In this document: one piece after another, positions 54,770 through 63,362 of the stretch
Layout of the letters: every line of letters starts with the position of its first letter
Numbering within the stretch: position 1 is the first letter of the stretch
NCBI GenBank assembly: GCA_004762155.1
Contig: SIHP01000003.1
Span: forward strand, 62,001-126,000
DNA length: 64,000 bases
Source: Flavobacteriaceae bacterium
GTDB taxonomy: Bacteria > Bacteroidota > Bacteroidia > Flavobacteriales > Flavobacteriaceae
Direction: 5' to 3'
Notes under the pieces: generated by a model
Told to the model about the DNA's origin: nothing
Databases searched by the model: none
What the model saw: the letters and a program-made list of their open reading frames with translations, nothing else
Position numbers and translations under genes: made by a program

Positions 54770-54803
54770 AAAGCTCATAATAATTCTATTGTGAGCTTTT
54801 TTT
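54770..54803 (+). terminator. Terminator of dapA
   Basis: AAAGCTCATAAT (54770-54781) pairs with ATTGTGAGCTTT (54788-54799) with one G-U pair and a 6-nt loop, followed by TTTT. Confidence 0.88.
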
Positions 54804-54835
54804 AGCATCTTTGTTATATTAAAAGAAAAAATAAT

Positions 54836-55345
54836 ATGTTATCAAAAAAAATAGAAAAGGCTTTAAATAGTCAAATACAAATAGAAGCACAATCATCACA
54901 AGTATATTTATCAATGGCATCTTGGGCAGAAAACCAAGGTTTTGAAGGAGTAGCACAATTTATGTATGCACATTCAGATGAAGAAAGAATGCACATGTTA
55001 AAATTAGTAAAGTTTGTAAATGAACGTGGAGGTCATGCAAGAGTATCATCATTAGAAGAACCATCTGCAAAATTTGGATCGTTTAAAGATATGTTTCAAA
55101 CATTGTTTGATCATGAAGTAATGGTTTCAGCTTCTATAAACGATCTAGTACATATTTCTTTAGAAGAAAGAGATTATGCTACACATAATTTTTTACAGTG
55201 GTATGTTGCAGAACAAATAGAAGAAGAAGCATTAGCTAGAAATATTTTAGATAAAATTAACTTAATTGGAGATGATAAAGGTGGTTTGTATTTATTTGAT
55301 AATGATGTGAAGCAATTAGTAGGTCAACAGGCACCACCAGCATAA
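54836..55345 (+). CDS. Ferritin
   Basis: The 169-residue protein stores iron in a 24-subunit shell. The ferroxidase residues of bacterial ferritins are seen in QIQIEAQSSQVYLSMASWAE, YAHSDEERMHMLKL and FLQWYVAEQIEEE, i.e. the paired glutamates and EExxH motif. There is no methionine ligand of bacterioferritins, so it is the non-heme FtnA type. It lies between dapA and bamD with its own terminator. Regulation by iron is likely but no site is evident. Confidence 0.94.
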   Translation: MLSKKIEKALNSQIQIEAQSSQVYLSMASWAENQGFEGVAQFMYAHSDEERMHMLKLVKFVNERGGHARVSSLEEPSAKFGSFKDMFQTLFDHEVMVSASINDLVHISLEERDYATHNFLQWYVAEQIEEEALARNILDKINLIGDDKGGLYLFDNDVKQLVGQQAPPA

Positions 55346-55380
55346 TAATTTTAACAAACGTTTAGTACAAAAAGTATAAT

Positions 55381-55410
55381 AATTGTGGTTTATTGCAACG
55401 CACAATTTTT
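55381..55410 (+). terminator. Probable terminator of the ferritin gene
   Basis: AATTGTG (55381-55387) pairs with CACAATT (55401-55407), with an inner GTT/AAC stem, followed by TTT. Confidence 0.6.
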
Positions 55411-55448
55411 GGTGCATAAAAGAGTTTTAATAATCCATATTTAATTAC

Positions 55449-55456
55449 TAATTTTG
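55449..55456 (+). promoter_or_regulatory. -7 promoter element of bamD
   Basis: TAATTTTG matches the consensus and ends 4 bp before the bamD ATG at 55461, so the long bamD transcript would be leaderless or nearly so. A TTTA at the -33 distance is one mismatch from TTTG. Confidence 0.5.
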
Positions 55457-55460
55457 CCAA

Positions 55461-56309
55461 ATGCAAAAACTGAAAAATTTAGCTAGTTTATTTGTAATCA
55501 TTTTAATCTTCGCCTCATGTGGTGAATATCAAAAAGTATTAAACAAAGGAACAACAGACGAACAGTATAAAATGGCCGTAAAACTTTACGAAGCCAATAA
55601 ATATAGTAAAGCGTTACGTTTATTTGAAAAGATAACTCCAGCTTTTAGGGGTAAACCTCAAATGGAGCGTATACAATACATGGTTGCCAATTCTAATTTT
55701 AATGAGGGCAGTTATAGTTTAGCTGGATACTATTTCAGTAGATTTACACAAAACTACCCTAAAAGTTCTAAGAAGGAAGAAGCAGATTTTTTATCGGCAT
55801 TAAGTTTTTATAAAGCTGCACCTAGTTTTAGTTTAGATGCAACAGATACTGACAAAGCATTAACTTCTTTTCAGAGTTTTATAGATCAATATCCAAATTC
55901 TGATAGAATAGAAGAAGCAAACAAATACTATAAAGAGATTCGTCTTTTGTTAGAGAAGAAAGCTTTTGAAATAGCAAAAACGTATTATCATACGTCTGAA
56001 TATGATTCTAGAAATTACAAAGCAGCTATTGTAGCTTTTGATAATTTATTGGAAGATTATTTAGGTACTTCATATAAAGAAGAAGCTTTATACTATCGTT
56101 TAAAAGCCTCTCATGATTATGCAGTAAAAAGTACAGTGCGTAGAAAGGCAGAACGTATAAAAATGGCCGAAAGTGCTTATGAAAAGCTAAAGAGAAATTT
56201 CCCTGAGTCTAAATATTTAAAAGAATCAGACGAAATGTTAGCAAAATTACAAGAAGAGAAGAAATTAGTAACAAAATATAACAATCAATTAAAATTGGTT
56301 AAAAGGTAA
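55461..56309 (+). CDS. bamD: Outer-membrane assembly lipoprotein BamD
   Basis: The 282-residue protein has a lipobox IFASC (C20) and five TPR-like helical repeats, e.g. QYKMAVKLYEANKYSKALRLFEKI, YSLAGYYFSRFTQNYPKSSKKEEA and RNYKAAIVAFDNLLEDYLGTSYKEEA in outline. BamD binds BamA and helps insert beta-barrels into the outer membrane. It heads a chain of genes (rpoZ, coaBC, DUF4835, recN, fabI and beyond) with gaps of 88 bp or less, which is conserved in Flavobacteriia. Confidence 0.93.
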   Translation: MQKLKNLASLFVIILIFASCGEYQKVLNKGTTDEQYKMAVKLYEANKYSKALRLFEKITPAFRGKPQMERIQYMVANSNFNEGSYSLAGYYFSRFTQNYPKSSKKEEADFLSALSFYKAAPSFSLDATDTDKALTSFQSFIDQYPNSDRIEEANKYYKEIRLLLEKKAFEIAKTYYHTSEYDSRNYKAAIVAFDNLLEDYLGTSYKEEALYYRLKASHDYAVKSTVRRKAERIKMAESAYEKLKRNFPESKYLKESDEMLAKLQEEKKLVTKYNNQLKLVKR

Positions 56310-56311
56310 TT

Positions 56312-56632
56312 ATGGACTATAAAGAAACAAATGCAGCGGTAAGTACAATTACGTACAATAAGGAAACTATTGAAGCACCTACAAGTAATATTTATGAGGC
56401 TATTTCTATTATAGCAAAGAGAGCTGATCAAATAAATTCTGATTTAAAGAAAGAATTAATTGATAAATTAGATGAATTTGCAACTTATAATGATAGTTTA
56501 GAAGAAGTTTTTGAAAATAAAGAACAAATTGAAGTTTCTAAATTTTACGAGCGTTTACCTAAGCCAACAGCTATTGCAGTTGATGAGTGGTTAAATGATA
56601 AGGTATATTATAGATCACCAGACAAGGAATAA
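56312..56632 (+). CDS. rpoZ: RNA polymerase omega subunit
   Basis: The 106-residue protein starts 2 bp after bamD. It has the omega pattern of Bacteroidota: APTSNIYEAISIIAKRADQIN, in which conserved residues contact the beta' subunit, and an acidic C-terminal part (EEVFENKEQIE). Omega promotes assembly of RNA polymerase. It shares one base with the start of coaBC, showing tight translational coupling. Confidence 0.88.
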   Translation: MDYKETNAAVSTITYNKETIEAPTSNIYEAISIIAKRADQINSDLKKELIDKLDEFATYNDSLEEVFENKEQIEVSKFYERLPKPTAIAVDEWLNDKVYYRSPDKE

Positions 56633-57843
56633 TGTCTATACTAAGCGGAAAAAAAGTATTACTTGGTATAACAGCAGGTATTGCAGCTTATAAAACGGCT
56701 GGTTTAGTCCGTTTATTTATAAAATCAGGCGCAGAAGTTAAAGTAGTTATGACACCTGCGTCTAAAGATTTTATTACACCTCTTACACTTTCTACACTTT
56801 CCAAAAATCCAGTTAATTCTACTTTTTACGAAAAAGAAGAAGAAAATGAATTATGGAATAATCATGTAGAGTTAGGGCTTTGGGCTGATATCATGATTAT
56901 AGCACCAGCTACAGCAAACACACTTTCTAAAATGACGAATGGAAGTTGCGATAATTTATTATTAGCAACTTATTTGTCTGCAAAATGTCCTGTTTATTTT
57001 GCGCCAGCAATGGATTTAGATATGTACATTCATCCATCAACAAAAAATAGTTTAACCAAATTACAAGCGTTTGGGAATATTATGATTCCTGCTACTTCAG
57101 GAGAATTAGCCAGTGGATTAGTTGGAGAAGGTAGAATGGCAGAACCTAAAGATATTGTAGATTTTATTGAAAAAGATATTGCTTCAAAATTACCTTTAAG
57201 AGGAAAGAAAGTTTTGTTAACTGCTGGACCAACATATGAAGCTATTGATCCTGTTCGTTTTATAGGAAATCATTCTTCAGGTAAAATGGGATTTGAAATA
57301 GCAAAAACAGCTGCAAATTTAGGTGCTGAGGTTTTTTTAGTTTCTGGACCTTCACATCAAACTGTAAATCATTCTTTAATTCATAGAATAGACGTAAAAT
57401 CAGCAAATGATATGTATGAAGCATGTCATAAACATTATACAGATGTAGATATTGCAATTTTATCTGCAGCAGTTGCAGATTATCGTCCAAAAAATATTGC
57501 TGATCAGAAAATAAAAAAGAAAGATGCATCGTTAGTAATAGAGTTATCTCCAACAAAAGATATTTTAAAGTCTTTAGGAGCTATTAAAAAAGATCAGTTT
57601 CTGGTAGGTTTTGCTTTAGAAACAAATAATGAAGTAGCAAATGCAGAAAAGAAGATAAAAAGCAAGAATTTAGATATTATTGTTTTAAACTCTTTAAGAG
57701 ATAAAGGAGCAGGTTTTGCAGGAGATACAAATAAAATTACTATTATTGATACAGATTTTAACAAACAATCTTTTGAGTTAAAATCTAAAAAAGAAGTATC
57801 GGTAGATATTATTAACGAAATAATAAAAAGAATTAATGCGTAA
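56632..57843 (+). CDS. coaBC: Bifunctional phosphopantothenoylcysteine decarboxylase/phosphopantothenate-cysteine ligase
   Basis: The 403-residue protein makes 4'-phosphopantetheine for coenzyme A. The N-terminal flavin-binding CoaC domain (about 1-185) has H78 in NNHVELGLWAD. The classical PAMN reads PAMD (D128) and the substrate-loop cysteine of ACG is replaced by serine (S161 in GELASGLVGEGRM). The CoaB domain (about 188-403) is normal with GPTYEAIDPVRFIGNHSSGKMG and AAVADYRP. The next gene overlaps its end by 8 bp. Confidence 0.93.
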   Translation: MSILSGKKVLLGITAGIAAYKTAGLVRLFIKSGAEVKVVMTPASKDFITPLTLSTLSKNPVNSTFYEKEEENELWNNHVELGLWADIMIIAPATANTLSKMTNGSCDNLLLATYLSAKCPVYFAPAMDLDMYIHPSTKNSLTKLQAFGNIMIPATSGELASGLVGEGRMAEPKDIVDFIEKDIASKLPLRGKKVLLTAGPTYEAIDPVRFIGNHSSGKMGFEIAKTAANLGAEVFLVSGPSHQTVNHSLIHRIDVKSANDMYEACHKHYTDVDIAILSAAVADYRPKNIADQKIKKKDASLVIELSPTKDILKSLGAIKKDQFLVGFALETNNEVANAEKKIKSKNLDIIVLNSLRDKGAGFAGDTNKITIIDTDFNKQSFELKSKKEVSVDIINEIIKRINA

Positions 57844-58729
57844 GATTGTAATCGTTTTAGTAAGCTTATTTTCTGTGTTTTCATTGATAGCACAAGAAGA
57901 GTTAAATGCAGTAGTATCTATAAATTCAGATCAAGTACAAAGTACCAATAAGCAAGTTTATAAAACGTTAGAACAATCTTTAAAAGAGTTCATTAATCAA
58001 ACAAAATGGACAAACAAAACGGTATTACCACAAGAAAGAATTAATTGTGCTTTTACTATAATTGTTGGTCAACAAAACGGAAATAACTTTACAGCAAGTC
58101 TTCAAGTACAAGCTACAAGACCAATTTTTAATTCATCATATCAATCTCCAATTATTAATGTAAATGATTCGGATTTAAACTTTCAATACAACGAATTTGA
58201 TCCGTTATTATTTAATCCAAATAGTTTTGATAGTAACTTAGTGTCAACTATTGTGTTTTATGTGTATACTATTTTAGGTATTGATGCTGATACTTTTGCG
58301 TTAAAAGGCGGACAAGAATATTTAAAAACTGCACAAAATGTAATGTTACAAGCTCAGCAAAGTGGTGGAGGTTGGCAAGATAAAATAGGTGAAGCTAATC
58401 GTTTTTCTTTAATAGATAACTTGTTGTCATCTAAATTTGAAGCATTACGATCAATTTATTATGACTATCATTTAAAAGGTTTTGATATTTTTTCAGAGAA
58501 AGAAGCAGAGAGTAAAGAACAAATCATAAGAAGTGTTTTACAACTAGAACGCTTGTTTAATATTACTGTAGGAAACCATATGATTCGTTTCTTTTTAGAT
58601 GCAAAATCCGATGAAATTGTAAGTGTTTTTTCTGATGGAAAAAGTACAGGAAAAGAAGAAAAGTTAAAATCTACTTTACAAAGAATTTCACCTACTTTCT
58701 CTAATAAATGGAATCAAATAGGCAATTAA
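57836..58729 (+). CDS. DUF4835 family protein (PorD-like)
   Basis: This 297-residue protein has a signal peptide (MRKIVIVLVSLFSVFSLIAQ). The conserved DUF4835 region follows, with LKEFINQTKWTNKTV, NCAFTIIVGQQNGN, EFDPLLFNPNSFDSNLVSTIVFYVY in outline and LGIDADTFALKGGQEYL. I recall the family being named PorD and linked to type IX secretion in some annotations; this link is less certain than the family call. It sits between coaBC and recN as in other flavobacteria. Confidence 0.85.
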   Translation: MRKIVIVLVSLFSVFSLIAQEELNAVVSINSDQVQSTNKQVYKTLEQSLKEFINQTKWTNKTVLPQERINCAFTIIVGQQNGNNFTASLQVQATRPIFNSSYQSPIINVNDSDLNFQYNEFDPLLFNPNSFDSNLVSTIVFYVYTILGIDADTFALKGGQEYLKTAQNVMLQAQQSGGGWQDKIGEANRFSLIDNLLSSKFEALRSIYYDYHLKGFDIFSEKEAESKEQIIRSVLQLERLFNITVGNHMIRFFLDAKSDEIVSVFSDGKSTGKEEKLKSTLQRISPTFSNKWNQIGN

Positions 58730-58817
58730 TTGCTTATAAATACTTACAAAGGAATTTCATTTTTTTCTAATTTAATTTAAGCAAAAATTGTATTTTTATT
58801 TTTTAAATAAATAGAAT

Positions 58818-60473
58818 TTGCTTACAAACTTATCTATACAGAATTACGCATTAATAGATCAATTAACAATTGATTTTACTGAAGGTTTATCTATAATTAC
58901 TGGAGAAACTGGAGCTGGTAAATCCATTTTACTTGGAGCTTTAGGTTTGGTACTTGGTAATAGAGCTGACTTATCTTCGTTAAAAGAAGATGATAAAAAA
59001 TGTGTTGTAGAAGCACTTTTTGCTGTTAAAAATTATCAATTACAAACTTTTTTTGAAGCCAATGACCTAGATTATGAAGATAAAACTATCATAAGAAGAG
59101 AGATTTTACCTTCTGGTAAATCAAGAGCTTTTATTAATGATACACCAGTTAACCTAAGTGTTTTAAACTTATTAAAGGTAAAACTGATGGATATTCATTC
59201 GCAACATCAAACGATGGAATTATCGGATGCAGATTTTCAGTTTTCTGTTGTTGATGCATTAGCTAAAAATGAAAAGAGAATTGCTTCTTATAAAAGAGGT
59301 GTAAAAAAATACAATTTACTTCAAAGAGATTTAAAAAAGTTATTAGCTTCTCAAGAAACAGCAAATCAACAATACGAGTATAATCTACATTTGTTTAAAG
59401 AGCTTGAAGAAACAAAGTTAACTGTTGATGAACAAGAACTTTTAGAAGAAAAATTAGACAAGTTAAATAATATTGAAGATATAAAGTTAAACTTATCCGA
59501 AGCATTACAAACTGTAATAAGTGAAGAAGTTGGCGCACAGTCTTTATTAAATTCACTAGAAAATAATTTACAAAAAATAAGTTCTTTTTCTAAAGAATAT
59601 GAAGATTTGTATAAACGTGCTTCAAGTATAAAAATAGAGTTAGATGATATTGTATCGGAACTAGAAGACGCCAATGAAAGTGTAGATTTTAATCCGAATG
59701 AATTAGAACAAATTAACGACAGACTCCAGTTAATTTATAATCTACAAAAAAAGCATCAAGTAGCATCTGTAAAAGAATTATTATCTGTTTATGAAACATT
59801 AGCAGAGAAAGTTGGTCAGGTAGAAAATGCATCAGAAATTATAGCAAGTAAACAAAAAGAAATAGATGATGTTGCTGTAAAATTAGATGATGTAGCTTTA
59901 ATGATAACAAAAGCAAGAGAAAAAGCAATTCCAAAGTTAACAAAGCAATTAGAATTTTTATTAGCAGAATTAGGAATGCCAAACTCTCGTTTTTCTATAG
60001 AAGTTATACCAACAGAGAAATATCTACCTAATGGAAAAGACGATTTAAACTTTTTGTTTTCAGCAAATAAAGGCGGAAGTTTTGGAGAACTTAAAAAAGT
60101 GGCTTCAGGTGGAGAATTGTCTAGAATAATGTTATCGGTAAAAAAGATTTTATCAGAAAATAAAAAATTACCAACTATTATTTTTGATGAGATAGATACG
60201 GGAGTTTCAGGAGAAGTATCAAATAAAATAGCAAAAATAATGCAAGAAATGAGTAATTATATGCAAGTAATTACTATTACGCATTTACCTCAAATAGCTT
60301 CTAAAGGAGCCATGCATTATAAAGTGTACAAAGGCGAATTAAAAGGAGTAACGACGTCCAATTTAAAATTGTTAACAGAACAAGAAAGAATTGTAGAAAT
60401 AGCCGAAATGTTAAGCGGAAAAGACGTGTCAGAAAGTGCGTTAACACACGCAAAAGAATTATTGAATATTTAA
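58818..60473 (+). CDS. recN: DNA repair protein RecN
   Basis: The 551-residue protein is an SMC-like repair ATPase. It has Walker A GETGAGKSILLG at about 29-40, a long central coiled coil (about 160-370), the signature ASGGELSRIMLS near 430 and Walker B IIFDEIDTGVSGEV. It acts on double-strand breaks. The start is TTG at 58818: the protein aligns from MLTNLSIQNYALID, where the family begins, and no ATG is nearby. Confidence 0.95.
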   Translation: MLTNLSIQNYALIDQLTIDFTEGLSIITGETGAGKSILLGALGLVLGNRADLSSLKEDDKKCVVEALFAVKNYQLQTFFEANDLDYEDKTIIRREILPSGKSRAFINDTPVNLSVLNLLKVKLMDIHSQHQTMELSDADFQFSVVDALAKNEKRIASYKRGVKKYNLLQRDLKKLLASQETANQQYEYNLHLFKELEETKLTVDEQELLEEKLDKLNNIEDIKLNLSEALQTVISEEVGAQSLLNSLENNLQKISSFSKEYEDLYKRASSIKIELDDIVSELEDANESVDFNPNELEQINDRLQLIYNLQKKHQVASVKELLSVYETLAEKVGQVENASEIIASKQKEIDDVAVKLDDVALMITKAREKAIPKLTKQLEFLLAELGMPNSRFSIEVIPTEKYLPNGKDDLNFLFSANKGGSFGELKKVASGGELSRIMLSVKKILSENKKLPTIIFDEIDTGVSGEVSNKIAKIMQEMSNYMQVITITHLPQIASKGAMHYKVYKGELKGVTTSNLKLLTEQERIVEIAEMLSGKDVSESALTHAKELLNI

Positions 60474-60493
60474 ATTAAAACAAACGATTAAAA

Positions 60494-61306
60494 ATGTATA
60501 ATTTATTAAAAGGTAAAAAAGGAATTATTTTCGGAGCTTTAAATGAGCATTCAATTGCTTGGAAAGTAGCTGAGCGTGCTCATGAAGAAGGAGCAGAATT
60601 TGTTTTAACCAATGCACCTATTGCATTACGTATGGGAGCTTTAAATGAATTGGCAGAAAAAACAGGATCGCAAGTTATTGCTGCTGACGCTACTTCTATG
60701 GAAGATTTAGAAAATCTAGTAGAAAAATCTATGGAGATTTTAGGTGGTAAAATTGATTTTGTTTTGCATTCAATAGGAATGTCTTTAAATGTAAGAAAGA
60801 AAAAACATTATACAGATCCTAAATACGATTTTACAACAAAAGGTTGGGATATTTCTGCAGTCTCTTTTCATAAAACAATGAATGTTTTGTACAATAAAAA
60901 GGCCATGAATGAATGGGGAAGTATTGTTGCATTAACTTATATGGCAGCACAACGTGTTTTTCCTGATTATAATGACATGGCAGATAATAAAGCGTATTTA
61001 GAGTCAATTGCGCGTAGTTTTGGTTATTTCTTTGGAAGAGATCATAATGTACGTGTAAATACAATTTCTCAATCACCAACACCAACTACTGCAGGTAGCG
61101 GAGTAAAAGGTTTTGATGGATTTATTGCATATGCAGAAAAAATGTCGCCATTAGGAAATGCTTCAGCATTAGAATGTGCAGATTATACTATTTCTATGTT
61201 TTCTGATTTAACCAAGAAAGTTACCTTACAAAACTTGTTTCACGATGGAGGTTTTTCTAACGTTGGTGTAAGTGAATCTGTATTACACGAATTTGAAGAA
61301 AAGTAA
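60494..61306 (+). CDS. fabI: Enoyl-[acyl-carrier-protein] reductase FabI
   Basis: The 270-residue enzyme carries out the last reduction of fatty acid elongation with NADH. It has the N-terminal GIIFGALNEHSIAW (SDR nucleotide site), LHSIGMS, and the active-site Y149, Y159 and K166 in VALTYMAAQRVFPDYNDMADNK. The Y-x6-K spacing is that of FabI and not of other SDR enzymes. It is 20 bp after recN. Confidence 0.96.
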   Translation: MYNLLKGKKGIIFGALNEHSIAWKVAERAHEEGAEFVLTNAPIALRMGALNELAEKTGSQVIAADATSMEDLENLVEKSMEILGGKIDFVLHSIGMSLNVRKKKHYTDPKYDFTTKGWDISAVSFHKTMNVLYNKKAMNEWGSIVALTYMAAQRVFPDYNDMADNKAYLESIARSFGYFFGRDHNVRVNTISQSPTPTTAGSGVKGFDGFIAYAEKMSPLGNASALECADYTISMFSDLTKKVTLQNLFHDGGFSNVGVSESVLHEFEEK

Positions 61307-61309
61307 ATT

Positions 61310-62353
61310 TTGAAAACCAATTTAATAAATACGGCAGTAGAAAGTTTATTTAAAAAGATAACTATTTTAGATATAAATTCACTGCCTATTTCAGCTTATA
61401 ATAAAAGATATTTTAAAGATTATGTAGATAATTTTTATTTTTTTATGCCACTTTATAAACAATTACTCCATAAAACTCTAAGTAAATTAAAAAAACCAAT
61501 TAATGAAAGTGTTTTTGTTGATTACGGAGGTGGATGTGGAATTTTATCTTTTTTAGCCGCTGAACTAGGGTTTAAAACAATTATTTATAATGATGTCTAC
61601 GAAGTGTCTACCAATGATGCTAAAGAGATCTCACAAGAAATAGGTACTCCAATTTCTCATTTTGTAACAGGAGGGATAAAAGAGTTTTCATCCTATATTT
61701 CTAAAAATGATTTACCTATAGATTTGTTGTGTTCTTTTGATGTTTTGGAACATATTTACAATTTAGAGGATTGGTTTGATCAATTTAAAAAGATTAAAGG
61801 AGAGTTTTCTTTATGTTTTATGACAAGTGCAAACGGAAGTAATCCTTATGTAAATAGAGCATTACGTAAAATTCATTTTAAGGCAGAATATATTGGAAGT
61901 GAAAAAGTAAAAGGCTGGAAAGAAAGAGATTCTAATACCTCTTTTTTAGCGATAAGAAAGCAAATTATAAAAGAGTTTTTTACTCAGTTTAAAGATAAAG
62001 AAATTGACTTTTTAGCAAAAGAAACCAGAGGGCTTTACAAGCCTGATATTATAAATAAGGTAGAGGAATATAAAGAAAGAGGTTTTTTAAATTACAATAT
62101 AAAGGATAAAACAAATACTTGTGATCCTATGACAGGTAATTGGGCAGAGCATATAATAGATACAAAAGATTTAAAGAATAAGTTACAAAGTAATCAGTAT
62201 CAAGTACGATTTACTAATAGTTATTATAGCTACTCAAAAAATAAATTATTTAATATTCCAAAGTATATTTTAAATGGAATAAGTAAGTTATTAGGTGAAG
62301 AAAATTTGTTTTTATCACCAAGCTACACATTAGAAATCGATGTAAAAAATTAA
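61310..62353 (+). CDS. SAM-dependent methyltransferase
   Basis: The 347-residue protein starts at TTG 61310, 3 bp after fabI; no ATG occurs near the N-terminus. Motif I FVDYGGGCGILSFLAAELG is near 69-87, followed by IIYNDVYE (acidic loop) and IDLLCSFDVLEHIYNLEDWF (motif IV region). The C-terminal ~180 residues have no match I can name. The next gene is a family-2 glycosyltransferase with no gap, so it may modify a surface glycan or lipid. The substrate is unknown. Confidence 0.8.
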   Translation: MKTNLINTAVESLFKKITILDINSLPISAYNKRYFKDYVDNFYFFMPLYKQLLHKTLSKLKKPINESVFVDYGGGCGILSFLAAELGFKTIIYNDVYEVSTNDAKEISQEIGTPISHFVTGGIKEFSSYISKNDLPIDLLCSFDVLEHIYNLEDWFDQFKKIKGEFSLCFMTSANGSNPYVNRALRKIHFKAEYIGSEKVKGWKERDSNTSFLAIRKQIIKEFFTQFKDKEIDFLAKETRGLYKPDIINKVEEYKERGFLNYNIKDKTNTCDPMTGNWAEHIIDTKDLKNKLQSNQYQVRFTNSYYSYSKNKLFNIPKYILNGISKLLGEENLFLSPSYTLEIDVKN

Positions 62354-63310
62354 ATGTTGAAGTTTAACTTTTCAATAATAGTTCCTGTTTATAATCGTCC
62401 GAAAGAAATAGACGAATTGTTAGAGAGTCTTACGCAACAAGATTTTCAACATAGTTATGAAGTGCTTATCGTTGAAGATGGCTCTAGTAATACTTCAGAA
62501 GAAGTAATAAAGAAGTATACATCAAAATTAAATTTAAAATATTTTTTTAAGAAAAATAGTGGAGCAGGAGCAAGTCGTAATTATGGAATGGAACGTGCAA
62601 CTGGAAATTATTTTATAATTCTGGATAGCGATGTTATTGTTCCAAGACAATATTTGTCTGAAATACAAATTGCTTTAGAAGAAAATTTTACAGACGCTTT
62701 TGGAGGTCCAGATGCTGCACACAAAAACTTTACAGCATTACAAAAAGCAATAAACTATTCTATGACTTCAGTTTTAACAACAGGAGGAATTAGAGGAAAG
62801 AAAAAAGCAGTAGGTAAATTTCAACCTAGAAGTTTTAACTTAGGAATGTCAAAAGAAGCCTTTGTAAAAACAAAAGGATTTTCTGAAATGAAAGCAGGTG
62901 AAGATATTGATTTAACATTTCGTTTGTGGGAAAATAATTTTGAAACGCAGTTAATTAGTAATGCCTTTGTGTATCATAAAAGAAGAAGCACGATTCCACA
63001 ATTTTTTAAACAAACTTTCGCTTTTGGTACAGCAAGACCAATTTTGAATAAGAAATATCCAACTACAGCAAAACTTACCTATTGGTTTCCAAGTTTGTTT
63101 ATTATAGGTTTAGATATTAGTATTATTTTTTTGTTTTTTGGAGTTTGGCAATTAATAACTTTCTATGGAGTCTATTTCGGATGTTTGTTTCTAGATTCAT
63201 TATTTCAAAATAAAAATAGTAAAGTAGCTTTTTTAAGTATTATAACAACTGCCACGCAGTTTTTAGGATACGGATTAGGATTCTTAAGCTCTTTTTTTAA
63301 TAAAAAATAA
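62354..63310 (+). CDS. Family 2 glycosyltransferase with C-terminal membrane segments
   Basis: The 318-residue protein has a GT-A domain: FSIIVPVYNRPKEIDELLESL at the N-terminus, VEDGSSNTSEEV, FIILDSDVIVP (the D-x-D metal motif) and AGEDIDLTFRLWENN. Two hydrophobic helices near the end (about 250-272 and 295-315) anchor it to the membrane. It adds a sugar to a glycan or lipid at the cytoplasmic face. It abuts the methyltransferase gene and ends the long plus-strand run with a strong terminator. Confidence 0.87.
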   Translation: MLKFNFSIIVPVYNRPKEIDELLESLTQQDFQHSYEVLIVEDGSSNTSEEVIKKYTSKLNLKYFFKKNSGAGASRNYGMERATGNYFIILDSDVIVPRQYLSEIQIALEENFTDAFGGPDAAHKNFTALQKAINYSMTSVLTTGGIRGKKKAVGKFQPRSFNLGMSKEAFVKTKGFSEMKAGEDIDLTFRLWENNFETQLISNAFVYHKRRSTIPQFFKQTFAFGTARPILNKKYPTTAKLTYWFPSLFIIGLDISIIFLFFGVWQLITFYGVYFGCLFLDSLFQNKNSKVAFLSIITTATQFLGYGLGFLSSFFNKK

Positions 63311-63338
63311 AAGCTCACCTTTTCTAAGGTGAGCTTTT
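63309..63338. terminator. Bidirectional terminator at the end of the bamD run
   Basis: AAAAGCTCACCTT (63309-63321) and AAGGTGAGCTTTT (63326-63338) form a 13-bp perfect stem with a 4-nt loop. It serves the glycosyltransferase gene and the convergent gene ending at 63363. Confidence 0.92.
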
Positions 63339-63362
63339 GTAAAACATTAAATAAAAATTAAT

